Below, piece by piece: positions 38,402 through 47,580 of a stretch of DNA of 64,000 nucleotides (positions are counted from its first letter, which is position 1; each line of letters begins with the position of its first letter). The notes under the pieces are model-generated. The model was not told the DNA's origin and made no database searches. It saw only the letters and a list, made by a program, of their open reading frames with translations. The stretch covers positions 310,001 through 374,000 of the forward strand of contig NZ_NPKO01000004.1 of NCBI RefSeq assembly GCF_008329605.1. The letters are read 5' to 3'. The position numbers and the translations under genes are program-made. The stretch is from Mycolicibacterium sp. P9-64. GTDB lineage: Bacteria; Actinomycetota; Actinomycetes; Mycobacteriales; Mycobacteriaceae.

Positions 38402-40426
38402 CTAGGTCGGCGCGTTGGCCGGCTGGAACACGCCGGTGCTGTCGGCCTCCTCCTCGGCGCGGATCACGTGCACCACGGCGTTGATCAGTGCCAGGTGGGT
38501 GAACGCCTGAGGGAAGTTGCCGAGATGGCGGCCGGTGCGTGGCTCGATCTCCTCCGCGTAGAGGTGCAGCGGGCTGGCGAACGACAGCAGCCTCTCGCAC
38601 AGGTGCTTGGCCCTGCTGATCTCACCGATCTCCACCAGCGCCGACACCAGCCAGAACGAGCAGATCGTGAACGACCCCTCCTCGCCCTGCAGCCCGTCGT
38701 CGGTCTCCTCGGTGCGGTAGCGCAGCACCAGACCGTCCTCGGTGAGCTCGTCGGCGATCGCCAACACCGTCGCGCGCACGCGCGGATCGTCGGACGGCAG
38801 GAACCGCACCAACGGGACGAGCAGCAGCGAGGCGTCGAGCGCGTCGTGCCCGTAACGTTGCGTCAGCGCGCCGCGACTGTCGACGCCGTGGGCCAGGATG
38901 TCGGCCTTGATCTCCTCGGCGATGGCCCGCCACTGTTGGGCGTAGCTCTTCTCGCCTTGCAGCTCGGCCAGTTTCGAGCCGCGATCAAGCGCCACCCAAC
39001 ACATCACCTTGCTGGAGGTGAATTGCTGCGGCTCGCCGCGCACCTCCCAGATGCCGCGATCTGGTTCGCGCCAGTGCTTGATGGCTTCCTCGACCTGGTT
39101 CTTGAGCACCGGCCACAGCATCTCCGGGATCTGCTCGCGCGACTTGGCGTGCAGGTACACCGAGTCGAGCATGGTGCCCCAGATGTCGTGCTGCATCTGG
39201 TCGAACGCGCCGTTGCCGATCCGCACCGGCCGGGAGTTGTCGTAGCCGGACAGGTGGTGCAGCTCCTCCTCGACGAGGGTGCGTTCCCCGCCGACGCCGT
39301 ACATCACCTGAAGCGGGTGGCGCTCACCGTTGTTGGCGCCCGAAACGTCGGCGATGAACGCGAAGAAGTCGTCGGCCTCGCGATCCAGACCCAAGGTGTA
39401 CAGACCCCATAGTGCGAAGGTGGAGTCACGCACCCATGCGTAGCGGTAGTCCCAGTTGCGTTCGCCCTGAGGGGTTTCCGGCAGCGACGTGGTGCTGGCC
39501 GCCAGCAGGGCGCCGGTCGGGGAGTAGGTCAGCCCCTTGAGCGTCAGCGCACTGCGCTGAAGGTAGGCCCGCCACGGGTGGTCGGGGAAGTCGCCAATGT
39601 TGATCCACTGGCGCCACGCCTCGCTGGTCTTCCACATCTTCTCGGAGGCTTCCTCGAAGGTCTGCGGCGCGGGGTGCTTGGACCAGCTGAGTGCGACGAA
39701 GACGTTGTCGCCCTCGTTGAGCCGGGTGCGGGCCCGCGCCTCGTGCCCCTCGAGGCCGACGCGAAGGTTGGTGGTCAGGCGCAGCGTGGGGTGCGAATCG
39801 GGATTCTTGCTCGCCCGTGCGATCGCCTCGCCATACGCACCCGCCGAGTACTCCCAGGTGGCGGCCTCGCGGTGGTAGTCGAAGGCCGGCTCGCAGCTCA
39901 TCACCAGCTCGACGACGCCGCTGACGCAGCGGACCGTCCGCAGCAAGATGTGCTCGGCGTCCCAGTCCATCGGGGTGCGGCGGTGGGTTCGCGACCGGGT
40001 GTCGATGTCGTGCCACGGCCCCATCACCAGCGCGTCGCGCACGATCAGCCAACCCGTGTGGGTTTGCCACGTCGTCTCGAGGATCAGGCTGCCCGGCAGG
40101 TAGCGCCTGGCCGAGGGCACCGTCACCCCGTACGGGCCGAGGCGGAAGTGTCCCGCGCTGCGATCCAGGATCGCCCCGAACACGCTGGGCGAGTCCGGCC
40201 GTGGCACGCACATCCACTCGACCGAGCCCGCCGACGAGACCAGGCAGCTGTTCTCGCAGTCCGAGAGGAACGCGTAGTCCGCGATCGGCGGGAACGGGTT
40301 CCGCAACGGGCTGCCGGGCGCGTACGGGACGGGCGCGGTCACGGTGTACGGCGCCTCGGGAACGACCTCGGCCGTGCCGGTCTCGTCGGCGGGATCGGTG
40401 TGCTGCAGAACCATGTCGCACATCAT
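38402..40426 (-). CDS. Glycoside hydrolase family 15 (trehalase/glucoamylase-like)
   Basis: 674 residues. An N-terminal beta-sandwich domain begins PFPPIADYAFLSDCENSCLVS; the (alpha/alpha)6 barrel contains RNWDYRYAWVRDSTFALWGLYTLG and RGIWEVRGEPQQFTSSKVMCWVALDRG, which carries a catalytic acid, then EEGSFTICSFWLVSALVEIG. GH15 members in mycobacteria include a phosphate-dependent trehalase; that is the likeliest role, and a glucoamylase-type activity is the alternative. ATG at 40426, with 40414 also possible. It lies 36 bases downstream of the NCS1 permease stop. Confidence 0.87.
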   Translation of the reverse strand: MMCDMVLQHTDPADETGTAEVVPEAPYTVTAPVPYAPGSPLRNPFPPIADYAFLSDCENSCLVSSAGSVEWMCVPRPDSPSVFGAILDRSAGHFRLGPYGVTVPSARRYLPGSLILETTWQTHTGWLIVRDALVMGPWHDIDTRSRTHRRTPMDWDAEHILLRTVRCVSGVVELVMSCEPAFDYHREAATWEYSAGAYGEAIARASKNPDSHPTLRLTTNLRVGLEGHEARARTRLNEGDNVFVALSWSKHPAPQTFEEASEKMWKTSEAWRQWINIGDFPDHPWRAYLQRSALTLKGLTYSPTGALLAASTTSLPETPQGERNWDYRYAWVRDSTFALWGLYTLGLDREADDFFAFIADVSGANNGERHPLQVMYGVGGERTLVEEELHHLSGYDNSRPVRIGNGAFDQMQHDIWGTMLDSVYLHAKSREQIPEMLWPVLKNQVEEAIKHWREPDRGIWEVRGEPQQFTSSKVMCWVALDRGSKLAELQGEKSYAQQWRAIAEEIKADILAHGVDSRGALTQRYGHDALDASLLLVPLVRFLPSDDPRVRATVLAIADELTEDGLVLRYRTEETDDGLQGEEGSFTICSFWLVSALVEIGEISRAKHLCERLLSFASPLHLYAEEIEPRTGRHLGNFPQAFTHLALINAVVHVIRAEEEADSTGVFQPANAPT

Positions 40427-40462
40427 CGACTGCGCAGGTACCCGCCGTCTACTCGTGCCTCG

Positions 40463-41941
40463 TCAACGGCGCGTCGCTCGGGTGTCGTAACCGCCCAAGC
40501 CGAGTGGCTGCACCACCAGTCGGGTCAGTACGTAGTACGTCAGACCGGCCACGCCGAAGGCGGGCAGCGACGCCGTGGTGTGGCGGAACAACGCGCTCGG
40601 CTCGTACGAAACCGGGTTCAGCAGCAGTGAATACGTGACGGCGCCAGCGCCGACCGCGACGAATGCCACGATGTTCACGCCCTTCCAGTAGCCGTACCTG
40701 GACTCGCTGATCGGAAGGAACAGGTCCCTGATGTGCAGCTGGCGCCGCCGAAGGACGAAGTAGTCGACGATCTGTACCGCGCACAGTGGCGCCAAAACGA
40801 TTGCGCCCCATGATAGAAAGCGGCCGTAGTTGTCGTACACCGCGGCGGGGAAGAACACCAGGATGGCAGAAGGCCCGAGGATGACCGCGATCAGCCACGG
40901 CCACGCCGCCGTGCGGAACAGCCTGCCGCCGCCGCCCTTGAGCGCGACCATCGACGCGTAACCCTGCGACAGGATCGCGGTGATGTTGGCAAGGCAGATG
41001 ATGACCAGCGCCACCACGCCGATGCCTGCGCCCGCGAGCGGAATCATCCATTGCGTCGGGTCCTCGATCTGCAACGACAGCGCGGCGAGCGCACCGACGA
41101 CCGCCGCGACCACGGAGGCCCCGAAGATGCCCATCCAGTTGGGCCAGAATCCGACCCGCGAACTACGGCCGAGCCTGGCCAGGTTGCCCATGTTGGGCCA
41201 CCAGGCGAAGCCACCCGCGATGTTCAACTCGATGGCCAGCAGGAAGCTGAGGTGGGGGTCGTCGCTGGCGCCTCCCAGCGGTTCCAGGGCGGTGAGCTCC
41301 GACCACGTGTTGTGCGTGAAGACGATGACGATGATCCCCACCAGGATGACCACCAGCATCGGCGCGATGATCCGGCAGACGGCCTCGACCGAGACCGGCC
41401 CGCGGGCCAGGATCACGCACGACACGATGATGGCGACCAGGGCCAGCAGGCTCGCGGCCACGCCCGACTCCGAAAGTTCAAGGCCGAACAGCTGGTTGGC
41501 CACGGTGACGAGGCCGTGGCCGAACATGATCGCGAGCACCGCGGACCATGCGGCGGCGAGCACCGTCGACGCCATGACCATGACCACCCGGGCGCCGTTC
41601 GCCCCGAACGCGCTGCGCAGCCCGACGAACTGTTCGATGCCGTACTTCACCGACGGCATGCACGGTGCGAGGGCGATCAGCAGCACGCTGATGCCGTAGC
41701 CGATGACGATCGAGGCGATGGCCTGGACGACGCCGACGTAGTAGGCGACGGCAGCGCCCTGAAGGAACGCCCATGTGGCGACCGCGAGCCCGACGTTCAC
41801 CGACGAGTGCTGCCAGAAACCCCAGATTCGTTCCTGGGGGAGCAGGGGCAGTTCGGTGAGCGTCGCGTCGAAGGCGGCGTCGCCTGGGGCGGCCTCCGGG
41901 GTCGGTTTGGTGGCCTTGTTGCGGCGCAGGACGTGGGTCAT
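40463..41941 (-). CDS. NCS1 family permease (cytosine/purine/thiamine-type)
   Basis: 492 residues, about 12 membrane helices, with the NCS1 start LLPQERIWGFWQHSSVNVGLAVATWAFLQGAAVAYY and a sodium-site helix near GGFAWWPNMGNLARLGR. It should import a nucleobase or related nitrogen compound. ATG at 41941 overlaps by one base the stop of a 54-residue membrane-protein gene (TGATG). The group is divergent from the amine oxidase operon. Confidence 0.86.
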   Translation of the reverse strand: MTHVLRRNKATKPTPEAAPGDAAFDATLTELPLLPQERIWGFWQHSSVNVGLAVATWAFLQGAAVAYYVGVVQAIASIVIGYGISVLLIALAPCMPSVKYGIEQFVGLRSAFGANGARVVMVMASTVLAAAWSAVLAIMFGHGLVTVANQLFGLELSESGVAASLLALVAIIVSCVILARGPVSVEAVCRIIAPMLVVILVGIIVIVFTHNTWSELTALEPLGGASDDPHLSFLLAIELNIAGGFAWWPNMGNLARLGRSSRVGFWPNWMGIFGASVVAAVVGALAALSLQIEDPTQWMIPLAGAGIGVVALVIICLANITAILSQGYASMVALKGGGGRLFRTAAWPWLIAVILGPSAILVFFPAAVYDNYGRFLSWGAIVLAPLCAVQIVDYFVLRRRQLHIRDLFLPISESRYGYWKGVNIVAFVAVGAGAVTYSLLLNPVSYEPSALFRHTTASLPAFGVAGLTYYVLTRLVVQPLGLGGYDTRATRR

Positions 41942-42105
41942 CAGTAGGCCCACCACATCAGCAGCGCGCTGGCCATCGCCAACGCGACCACGGCCACCGC
42001 GAAGTCCAGTAGCGGCAGGTCGGGCACCGTCAGCGAGGGGCCGTCGGGGGACTCGATCATGTGCAGGCGTTTCTGGAGTTCCAGTTCGAACGTCGCGTCG
42101 TCCAC
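41941..42105 (-). CDS. 54-residue membrane protein coupled to the NCS1 permease
   Basis: A short gene found by reading upstream of the permease: GTG at 42105 to TGA at 41943-41941, encoding a polar, helical N-terminal half (DDATFELELQKRLHMIES) and a C-terminal membrane helix (LLDFAVAVVALAMASALLMWW) ending AY. The stop overlaps the permease ATG as TGATG, so translation is coupled. Small partner subunits accompany several sodium and NCS-type transporters; a role as an accessory subunit is inferred. Confidence 0.7.
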   Translation of the reverse strand: MDDATFELELQKRLHMIESPDGPSLTVPDLPLLDFAVAVVALAMASALLMWWAY

Positions 42106-42198
42106 GGGCGGATCTCATTTCTGATTGGCGGGCCAGTTTAGAAAGTGTGTGTCGGCCCACACGCGCTGTCAAGCTCTGGCGTACGTCACAGTTTATTC

Positions 42199-42227
42199 TT
42201 GACTGGTGAGCCAGTTATTAATAAACT
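42199..42227 (+). promoter_or_regulatory. Promoter with internal operator for the amine oxidase operon
   Basis: -35 TTGACT (42199-42204), 17-base spacer, -10 TAAACT (42222-42227). The -10 ends eight bases before ATG 42236, so the transcript is probably leaderless. An inverted repeat ACTGG-TGAG-CCAGT (42202-42215) overlaps the -35 and spacer, the expected spot for a repressor such as the TetR protein at the end of this operon. Confidence 0.65.
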
Positions 42228-42235
42228 TGGCAGTC

Positions 42236-43639
42236 ATGACCACCTCCAGCCCTTCATCAGCACAGGTCCGGCCCCTGCCGTCCGAGGTGACCACGGTCAT
42301 CGTCGGTGCCGGGTATTCCGGCCTGTCGGCCGCGCTGGCACTGCACGACGCCGGGATCGACGTGCTGGTCCTCGAGGGCTCCGACCGGGTCGGCGGAAGG
42401 GTGTGGTCCGAGCGCTCCGATGACGGTGTGGTCTTCGACCACGGCGGGCAATGGGTGGGGCCGACGCAGACCCGGTTGCTCGCCACGGCGGAGCGCTTCG
42501 GCTGCGCCACCTTCCCGACCTACAACACCGGCAATCACCTCGAACTGTGGACCGACGGCGTCTGCCGTCCATTCCGCGATGCGGGGCCCGTCGACGCACC
42601 GGGTGTCGACGCCTACGTCGAGGCCGCCGACGTGATCGACGCGCTTGCCAACACGATCGATCTCGAGAACCCAACCGCCACCCCACATCTGGCCGAGTGG
42701 GACGGCGAGACCGTGCAGTCCTACCTGGACCGCACCGTCGCGGACAAGGACGCGAGGCTGCGCATGGCGCTTGCCGTTCAGGGCGTCTGGACCGTCGAAC
42801 CCCGCGACATCTCGCTGTTTCACCTGCTGTTCTACGTCGCCGCGGCCGGCGGCTTCGACCAGCTGATGGAGACGGAGGGCTGCGCACAGGAGCGGCGCTT
42901 CTCCGCGGGTGCTCAGGCTCCCGCGCTGGCCATCGCCGAGCACCTCGGAGACCGGATCGTGCTGAACACACCGGTTCGGCACGTCGAGACGCTCGACGAC
43001 GGCCGCGTCGTGATCGAGACCGACCGCGGCGAGGTACTGGCCTCCCGCGTGGTGGTCGCGGCGTCTCCCGGTGCGGCCGTGCGGATCCGGTTCACCCCGC
43101 CGCTGCCGCAGTCGCGCAACCGGTGGATGGAACGTAGCCCGATGGGCGACGTCGCGAAGATCCACACCGTCTACGACCGCCCCTTCTGGCGCGCGGACGG
43201 CCTGTCCGGCGAGGCCGTCACCTACGGCGACCATTCGGTGGGCGTGGTGTTCGACAACTCGCCGCAGGACGGCAGCGTCGGGGTGCTGGTGTCGTTCGTC
43301 TACGCCGACCGCCTGAACCGCTGGGCGGCACTCCCGCTCGCCGAGCGACGCGCGGACGTGCTGGCCACGCTCACCGCGCTGTTCGGCGACCGGGCCGCCA
43401 CCCCGACCCAATACACCGAGAAGATCTGGCCTGACGACCCCTGGGCGCACGGCGGTTACGCCGCAAGCCCGGCGCCTGGCGTCTGGTTCGAGCACGGCGC
43501 GACCGGTTGGCGCACCGCATGCGGACCCATTCACTGGGCGGGGACCGAGACCTCGAGCGTCTGGAACGGCTACATCGACGGGGCGATCGCGTCCGGCCAA
43601 CGGGCAGCGGCCGAGATCGCGGCGGCGCTTCAGCCATGA
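42236..43639 (+). CDS. Flavin monoamine oxidase
   Basis: 467 residues. FAD Rossmann motif VTTVIVGAGYSGLSAALALHDAGIDVLVLEGSDRVGGR at the start, a middle substrate domain, and the C-terminal flavin motif GTETSSVWNGYIDGAIASGQRAAAEI. It would oxidise an amine to an imine/aldehyde with release of ammonia and hydrogen peroxide. ATG at 42236 is preferred over GTG 42206 because of the promoter position. Its stop overlaps the next ATG. The substrate is unknown; putrescine and aromatic amines are usual for the family. Confidence 0.9.
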   Translation: MTTSSPSSAQVRPLPSEVTTVIVGAGYSGLSAALALHDAGIDVLVLEGSDRVGGRVWSERSDDGVVFDHGGQWVGPTQTRLLATAERFGCATFPTYNTGNHLELWTDGVCRPFRDAGPVDAPGVDAYVEAADVIDALANTIDLENPTATPHLAEWDGETVQSYLDRTVADKDARLRMALAVQGVWTVEPRDISLFHLLFYVAAAGGFDQLMETEGCAQERRFSAGAQAPALAIAEHLGDRIVLNTPVRHVETLDDGRVVIETDRGEVLASRVVVAASPGAAVRIRFTPPLPQSRNRWMERSPMGDVAKIHTVYDRPFWRADGLSGEAVTYGDHSVGVVFDNSPQDGSVGVLVSFVYADRLNRWAALPLAERRADVLATLTALFGDRAATPTQYTEKIWPDDPWAHGGYAASPAPGVWFEHGATGWRTACGPIHWAGTETSSVWNGYIDGAIASGQRAAAEIAAALQP

Positions 43640-45699
43640 CACGACATCTCAGTCCGACCGCTGAACGCGGCCACGCCACAACGGATCTCGCGGTGTTCAG
43701 TGACCCCGCATCGGTCGCCGTCGTCGGCGCGTCCGACGACCCCGCCAAGTGGGGTTACTGGCTGGCCACCGGCGCACTGCGGGGCGCGCACCGCCGCGCG
43801 GTGCACTTCGTCAACGGCCGGGCCGTCTCCGTTCTCGGACGGCCCTGTGCGACGGGCATTTCGGCGCTGCCCGAGGTTCCCGAGCTGGTTGCGCTGTGTG
43901 TGCCCGCGGCACGCGTCGACGCCGTCGTCGACGAAGCACTCGAATGCGGCGTCGGCGGCTTCCTCGGCATCACCGCGGGAATCGCCGACGACGCTGCGCT
44001 CGCCGCGAAGATCACCGCGCAAGGCGCGCGGCTGATCGGCACCAACAGCTTGGGCATCTACGACGCCACCAGCGAGCTGCAACTGATGTGGGGCAACCCG
44101 ACACCGGGCCCCATGGCGGTCGTATCGCAGAGCGGGCAACTCGGCTCCGAACTGTCGGCGCTCGGGCGCCGCTACGGCCTCGGCGTCTCCCGGTTCATCT
44201 CGGTGGGCAATCAATCCGATGTCACGGCAACGGAATTGCTCGCCGATCTGGCCACCCACGAGGCCACCCGCGTCATCGCGCTGTACCTGGAGGGCTTCGC
44301 CGACGGGGAGGTGCTGTTCGAGACCCTTGCCGGCCTGCGAGAGGCGGGCAAGCCGACGGTACTGCTCACGGTGGGGGCGAGCAATGCCAGCTCCCGGCTG
44401 GCCAGAACGCACACCGGGTCGCTGACCTCGCCGCTCGACGCGGTCGACGCGGCCTGCCGGGCGGCGGGCGTGGTCCGGGTGAACACCCCGAGTGACGTCG
44501 TCGACGTGGCGAGGGGCTTCCTGGCCGCACCCATCCCGCGCGGTAGACGCGTGGCGATCGTCGGCGACAGCGGCGGGCAGAGCGGTATCGCAGCCGACGT
44601 GGCTGCCGCTGCGGGACTGACGGTTCCGCAGTTCTCCGACGCCGTCTCAGCGGACCTGGCGGCGCAGCTGCCCGCGGGTGCCGCGTGTACCAACCCCGTC
44701 GACCTCGCGGGGGCGGGGGAGCGGGACCTTCAGGCCTACGCGACGGTCGTCGAGCAGGCCATCGCCGCCGGAGGTGTCGACGCCGTGGTGATGACGGGCT
44801 ACTTCGGTTGCTACGGCGAGGACACGCCTACCCTCGCCGAGGCCGAGGTATCGGTCGCCGAGCGGCTGGGAGCCGTGGTGAGTGCCACCGGAATACCTGT
44901 GGTCGTGCACACCATGGCACCGGAATCGGCGACTTCGCACTCACTTTGGCAGCACGGTGTGCCTACGTACGGACGCATCGAAGCAGCGATGCGGGTGGTG
45001 GCGAACTTGGGCAGCGCGTTGCCACGGCACACCCCGGCCGAGTTGTACGCCGTCACGTCCACGGCTCCCGTCGAGCCCGGATACTGGGCCGCACGCGCCG
45101 TGCTTTCCGAGGTCGGCGTCGAGTTCCCTGCAGGTGCGGTGGTGCGCACCGTCGACGAGCTGGTCGGCGCGGCGGAACAGCTGCACGCGCCGTTCGTCCT
45201 CAAAGCGGGCTGGCTGGAGCACAAGAGCGAAGTCGGTGGCGTCCGAACGAATCTGGACACCGTCCAGCGGGCACGCGAAGCATTCGAGGACATGCACGCC
45301 CGGCTCGGAGACGGCGGATACGTCATCGAGGAGCAGGACACCAGGCCCGGCGCCGTTGAGGTCCTGATCGCCGCCCGCAGGGATCCTGCGCTGGGTGCGG
45401 TGGTGGTCGTGGGGGCCGGTGGCACCGAAACCGAACTCCACGAGGACGTCCGGCTGGAACGTGCGCCGGTGTCGCGCGCCACCGCGACGGCGATGCTCGA
45501 CGGCCTGCGTTCGGCACCGCTGCTACACGGCTGGCGGGGTAGTGCGCCCGTCGACATGGACAAACTCGCCGACGTCGTCGTCGCGATATCGGCACTCATT
45601 GCGCACCGCCGCGACATCGACGAGATCGAGCTCAACCCCGTGCGGGCAACCGGCGCGGGACCTCTTGCCGTCGACGCACTCGTCATCACCCACACCTAG
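43636..45699 (+). CDS. ADP-forming acyl-CoA synthetase (acetate-CoA ligase family)
   Basis: 687 residues, fused alpha and beta parts: a CoA-binding Rossmann domain (SVAVVGASDDPAKWGY), succinyl-CoA-ligase-like flavodoxin domains (MAVVSQSGQLGSELSAL; VAIVGDSGGQSGIAADVA), and a C-terminal ATP-grasp domain (APFVLKAGWLEHKSEVGGVRTNL...VIEEQDTRPGAVEVLIAARRD). It activates an organic acid to its CoA thioester with ATP to ADP. ATG at 43636 overlaps the amine oxidase stop (ATGA). It fits as the step after amine and aldehyde oxidation, but no aldehyde dehydrogenase is in the operon. Confidence 0.87.
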   Translation: MTRHLSPTAERGHATTDLAVFSDPASVAVVGASDDPAKWGYWLATGALRGAHRRAVHFVNGRAVSVLGRPCATGISALPEVPELVALCVPAARVDAVVDEALECGVGGFLGITAGIADDAALAAKITAQGARLIGTNSLGIYDATSELQLMWGNPTPGPMAVVSQSGQLGSELSALGRRYGLGVSRFISVGNQSDVTATELLADLATHEATRVIALYLEGFADGEVLFETLAGLREAGKPTVLLTVGASNASSRLARTHTGSLTSPLDAVDAACRAAGVVRVNTPSDVVDVARGFLAAPIPRGRRVAIVGDSGGQSGIAADVAAAAGLTVPQFSDAVSADLAAQLPAGAACTNPVDLAGAGERDLQAYATVVEQAIAAGGVDAVVMTGYFGCYGEDTPTLAEAEVSVAERLGAVVSATGIPVVVHTMAPESATSHSLWQHGVPTYGRIEAAMRVVANLGSALPRHTPAELYAVTSTAPVEPGYWAARAVLSEVGVEFPAGAVVRTVDELVGAAEQLHAPFVLKAGWLEHKSEVGGVRTNLDTVQRAREAFEDMHARLGDGGYVIEEQDTRPGAVEVLIAARRDPALGAVVVVGAGGTETELHEDVRLERAPVSRATATAMLDGLRSAPLLHGWRGSAPVDMDKLADVVVAISALIAHRRDIDEIELNPVRATGAGPLAVDALVITHT

Positions 45700-45744
45700 A
45701 CCTGCTGCACCCCAACGATTTCCCACCGACCGAAGGAGACCGAC

Positions 45745-46920
45745 ATGGCGACCGCGACAAACCTGACGACCAACATCCCCGCCTGGCCGCTGACCGATGA
45801 GCAGCGCCAGATCATCGAACTGTGCCGTGACTTCGCCGCCAAGGAGATCCGGCCCCGCGCACGCGAGGTCGACGAGGCCGACGTCGTGACGCCGGTCGAC
45901 ATCTTCGCCAAGGCCGCGGCCGTCGGGATCACCGACTTCATGATCCCCGAGGAGTTCGGCGGCGGCGGCTTCACCGACGTCTTCACGCAGTGCCTGGTGC
46001 AGGAGGAGCTGTGCTTCGGCGACCCAGGAATTGGAAACCTGGTGTGCTCCAACGGATTCTTCTCCGACCCCATCATGGTGCTCGGCACCGAGGAGCAGAA
46101 GAAGCGCTGGCTGACCCCACTGACCGGACCCAAGGCAGTGATGACGTCGCTCGCCACTACCGAGCCGGAGTCGGGTTCGGACGCAGCGTCGATCAGCACG
46201 ACCGCGACGCGTGTCGACGGGGGCTACCGCATCACCGGCCAGAAGGCCTGGATCTCCAACGCAGGCGCCGCGGAGTTCTACGTGGTATTCGCCAAGACCG
46301 ATCCGTCCAAGCGCTCGTCGGGCATATCGGCATTCCTGCTCAACAAGGACACCGAGGGGCTGAGCTTCGGCGAGCCGATGAAGAAGATGGGCCAACGCGC
46401 CATCGTGTGCAGGGAGATCTTCCTCGACGGTGTGCTGGTGCCCGAGGAGGACCGGCTCGGCGACGAGGGTCAGGGTTTCTACGGCCTGATGGGCACGTTC
46501 GACATCTCGCGGGTCGTGCTCGGTGCGGCCGCCGTCGGGGCGGCGCGTGCCGCCTACGAGTACGCGCTGGAGTACGCGAAGACGCGCAAGCAGTTCGGGG
46601 TGCCGATCATCGACCACCAGGCGGTCGCGTTCCGGCTGGCCGACATGGCCACCAGGATCGAGGCGGCGCGGCTGCTCGTTCTGCATGCCGCGCGCATCAT
46701 CGACAGCGGTGCACCCGCCCGCGGAATCGCTGCGATGGCGAAACTGACCGCATCGGAAACGGCGATGTTCGTCACCCACGGGGCGGTGCAGACCCTCGGC
46801 GGCTGGGGATACTCCCGCGAGTACCCGGTCGAGCAGTGGATGCGTGACGCCAAACTCGAGGAGATCGAAGAGGGCACCTCCGACATCATGAAGCTGGTGA
46901 TCTCCCGCAACCTGGGTTGA
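45745..46920 (+). CDS. Acyl-CoA dehydrogenase
   Basis: 391 residues of the ACAD family: MIPEEFGGGGFTDVF, TTEPESGSDAASIST and GQKAWISNAGAAEFYVVFAK for FAD binding, LGGWGYSREYPVEQWMRDAKLEEIEEGTSDIMKLV with the C-terminal catalytic glutamate region. It introduces the alpha-beta double bond in an acyl-CoA, probably the product of the upstream synthetase. ATG at 45745 follows an aggaga site, 45 bases after the synthetase stop. Confidence 0.93.
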   Translation: MATATNLTTNIPAWPLTDEQRQIIELCRDFAAKEIRPRAREVDEADVVTPVDIFAKAAAVGITDFMIPEEFGGGGFTDVFTQCLVQEELCFGDPGIGNLVCSNGFFSDPIMVLGTEEQKKRWLTPLTGPKAVMTSLATTEPESGSDAASISTTATRVDGGYRITGQKAWISNAGAAEFYVVFAKTDPSKRSSGISAFLLNKDTEGLSFGEPMKKMGQRAIVCREIFLDGVLVPEEDRLGDEGQGFYGLMGTFDISRVVLGAAAVGAARAAYEYALEYAKTRKQFGVPIIDHQAVAFRLADMATRIEAARLLVLHAARIIDSGAPARGIAAMAKLTASETAMFVTHGAVQTLGGWGYSREYPVEQWMRDAKLEEIEEGTSDIMKLVISRNLG

Positions 46921-46976
46921 CGCACTTGTACGATCGGGGCGCCTGAGCACATCCCGCCGACTCGGAGGCCCCACTG

Positions 46977-47570
46977 ATGCCGCGTCCCAGCGTGGAAGCC
47001 GAGCGCCGGCCGCAGATCCTGTCGGCCGCGTGTTCGGTGATCGCCTCGATGGGCATTCCGGCACTACGGCTGTCCGACGTGGCCAAGGAGGCAGGCGTCA
47101 GCTCGGGCACGGTGCACTACTACTTCGAAACGAAGAAGGACGTCATCACCGCGGCGTTCGAGTTCAACCTCACTGACTCGCTGGCCCGCAGGGAGGAACT
47201 GCTCCACTCCGGCAAGGACCACTTGGCGATCCTCAACGATCTGGTCGAGTCATACCTGCCGAACGACGAGCTGTCGGTGCGGGCGTGGAAGGTGTGGCTG
47301 GCGCTGTGGGCAGAAGGCAGCCGCGACCCCGTGCTGCAGGAGATCAACGACCGTCTCTACGGCCAGTGGCGGGACGTCGTTACCGGCGTGATCACTGCTG
47401 CGCAACGCGAAGACCTGGCCCGTGCCGGGGACCCGGCCGACCTGGCGAACATGCTCATCGGGATGCTCGACGGGCTGGCAGTGCAGGTGCTCCTTCAGTC
47501 ACCGAGTATGACGCTGGCGAGCATGCGGGCGACGTGCAAGACGTTCATCGGCGACGTCATCGCGCGGTGA
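46977..47570 (+). CDS. TetR family regulator (BetI-like)
   Basis: 197 residues. Helix-turn-helix at ~12-58 (ILSAACSVIASMGIPALRLSDVAKEA, GVSSGTVHYYFETKKDVI) and a C-terminal BetI-type ligand domain with KVWLALWAEGSRDPVLQEIN. ATG at 46977 is eight bases after a ggagg ribosome-binding site (46964-46968). It ends the amine oxidase operon and is the best candidate for binding the repeat in that operon's promoter. Confidence 0.9.
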   Translation: MPRPSVEAERRPQILSAACSVIASMGIPALRLSDVAKEAGVSSGTVHYYFETKKDVITAAFEFNLTDSLARREELLHSGKDHLAILNDLVESYLPNDELSVRAWKVWLALWAEGSRDPVLQEINDRLYGQWRDVVTGVITAAQREDLARAGDPADLANMLIGMLDGLAVQVLLQSPSMTLASMRATCKTFIGDVIAR

Positions 47571-47580
47571 CGCCCGTACT

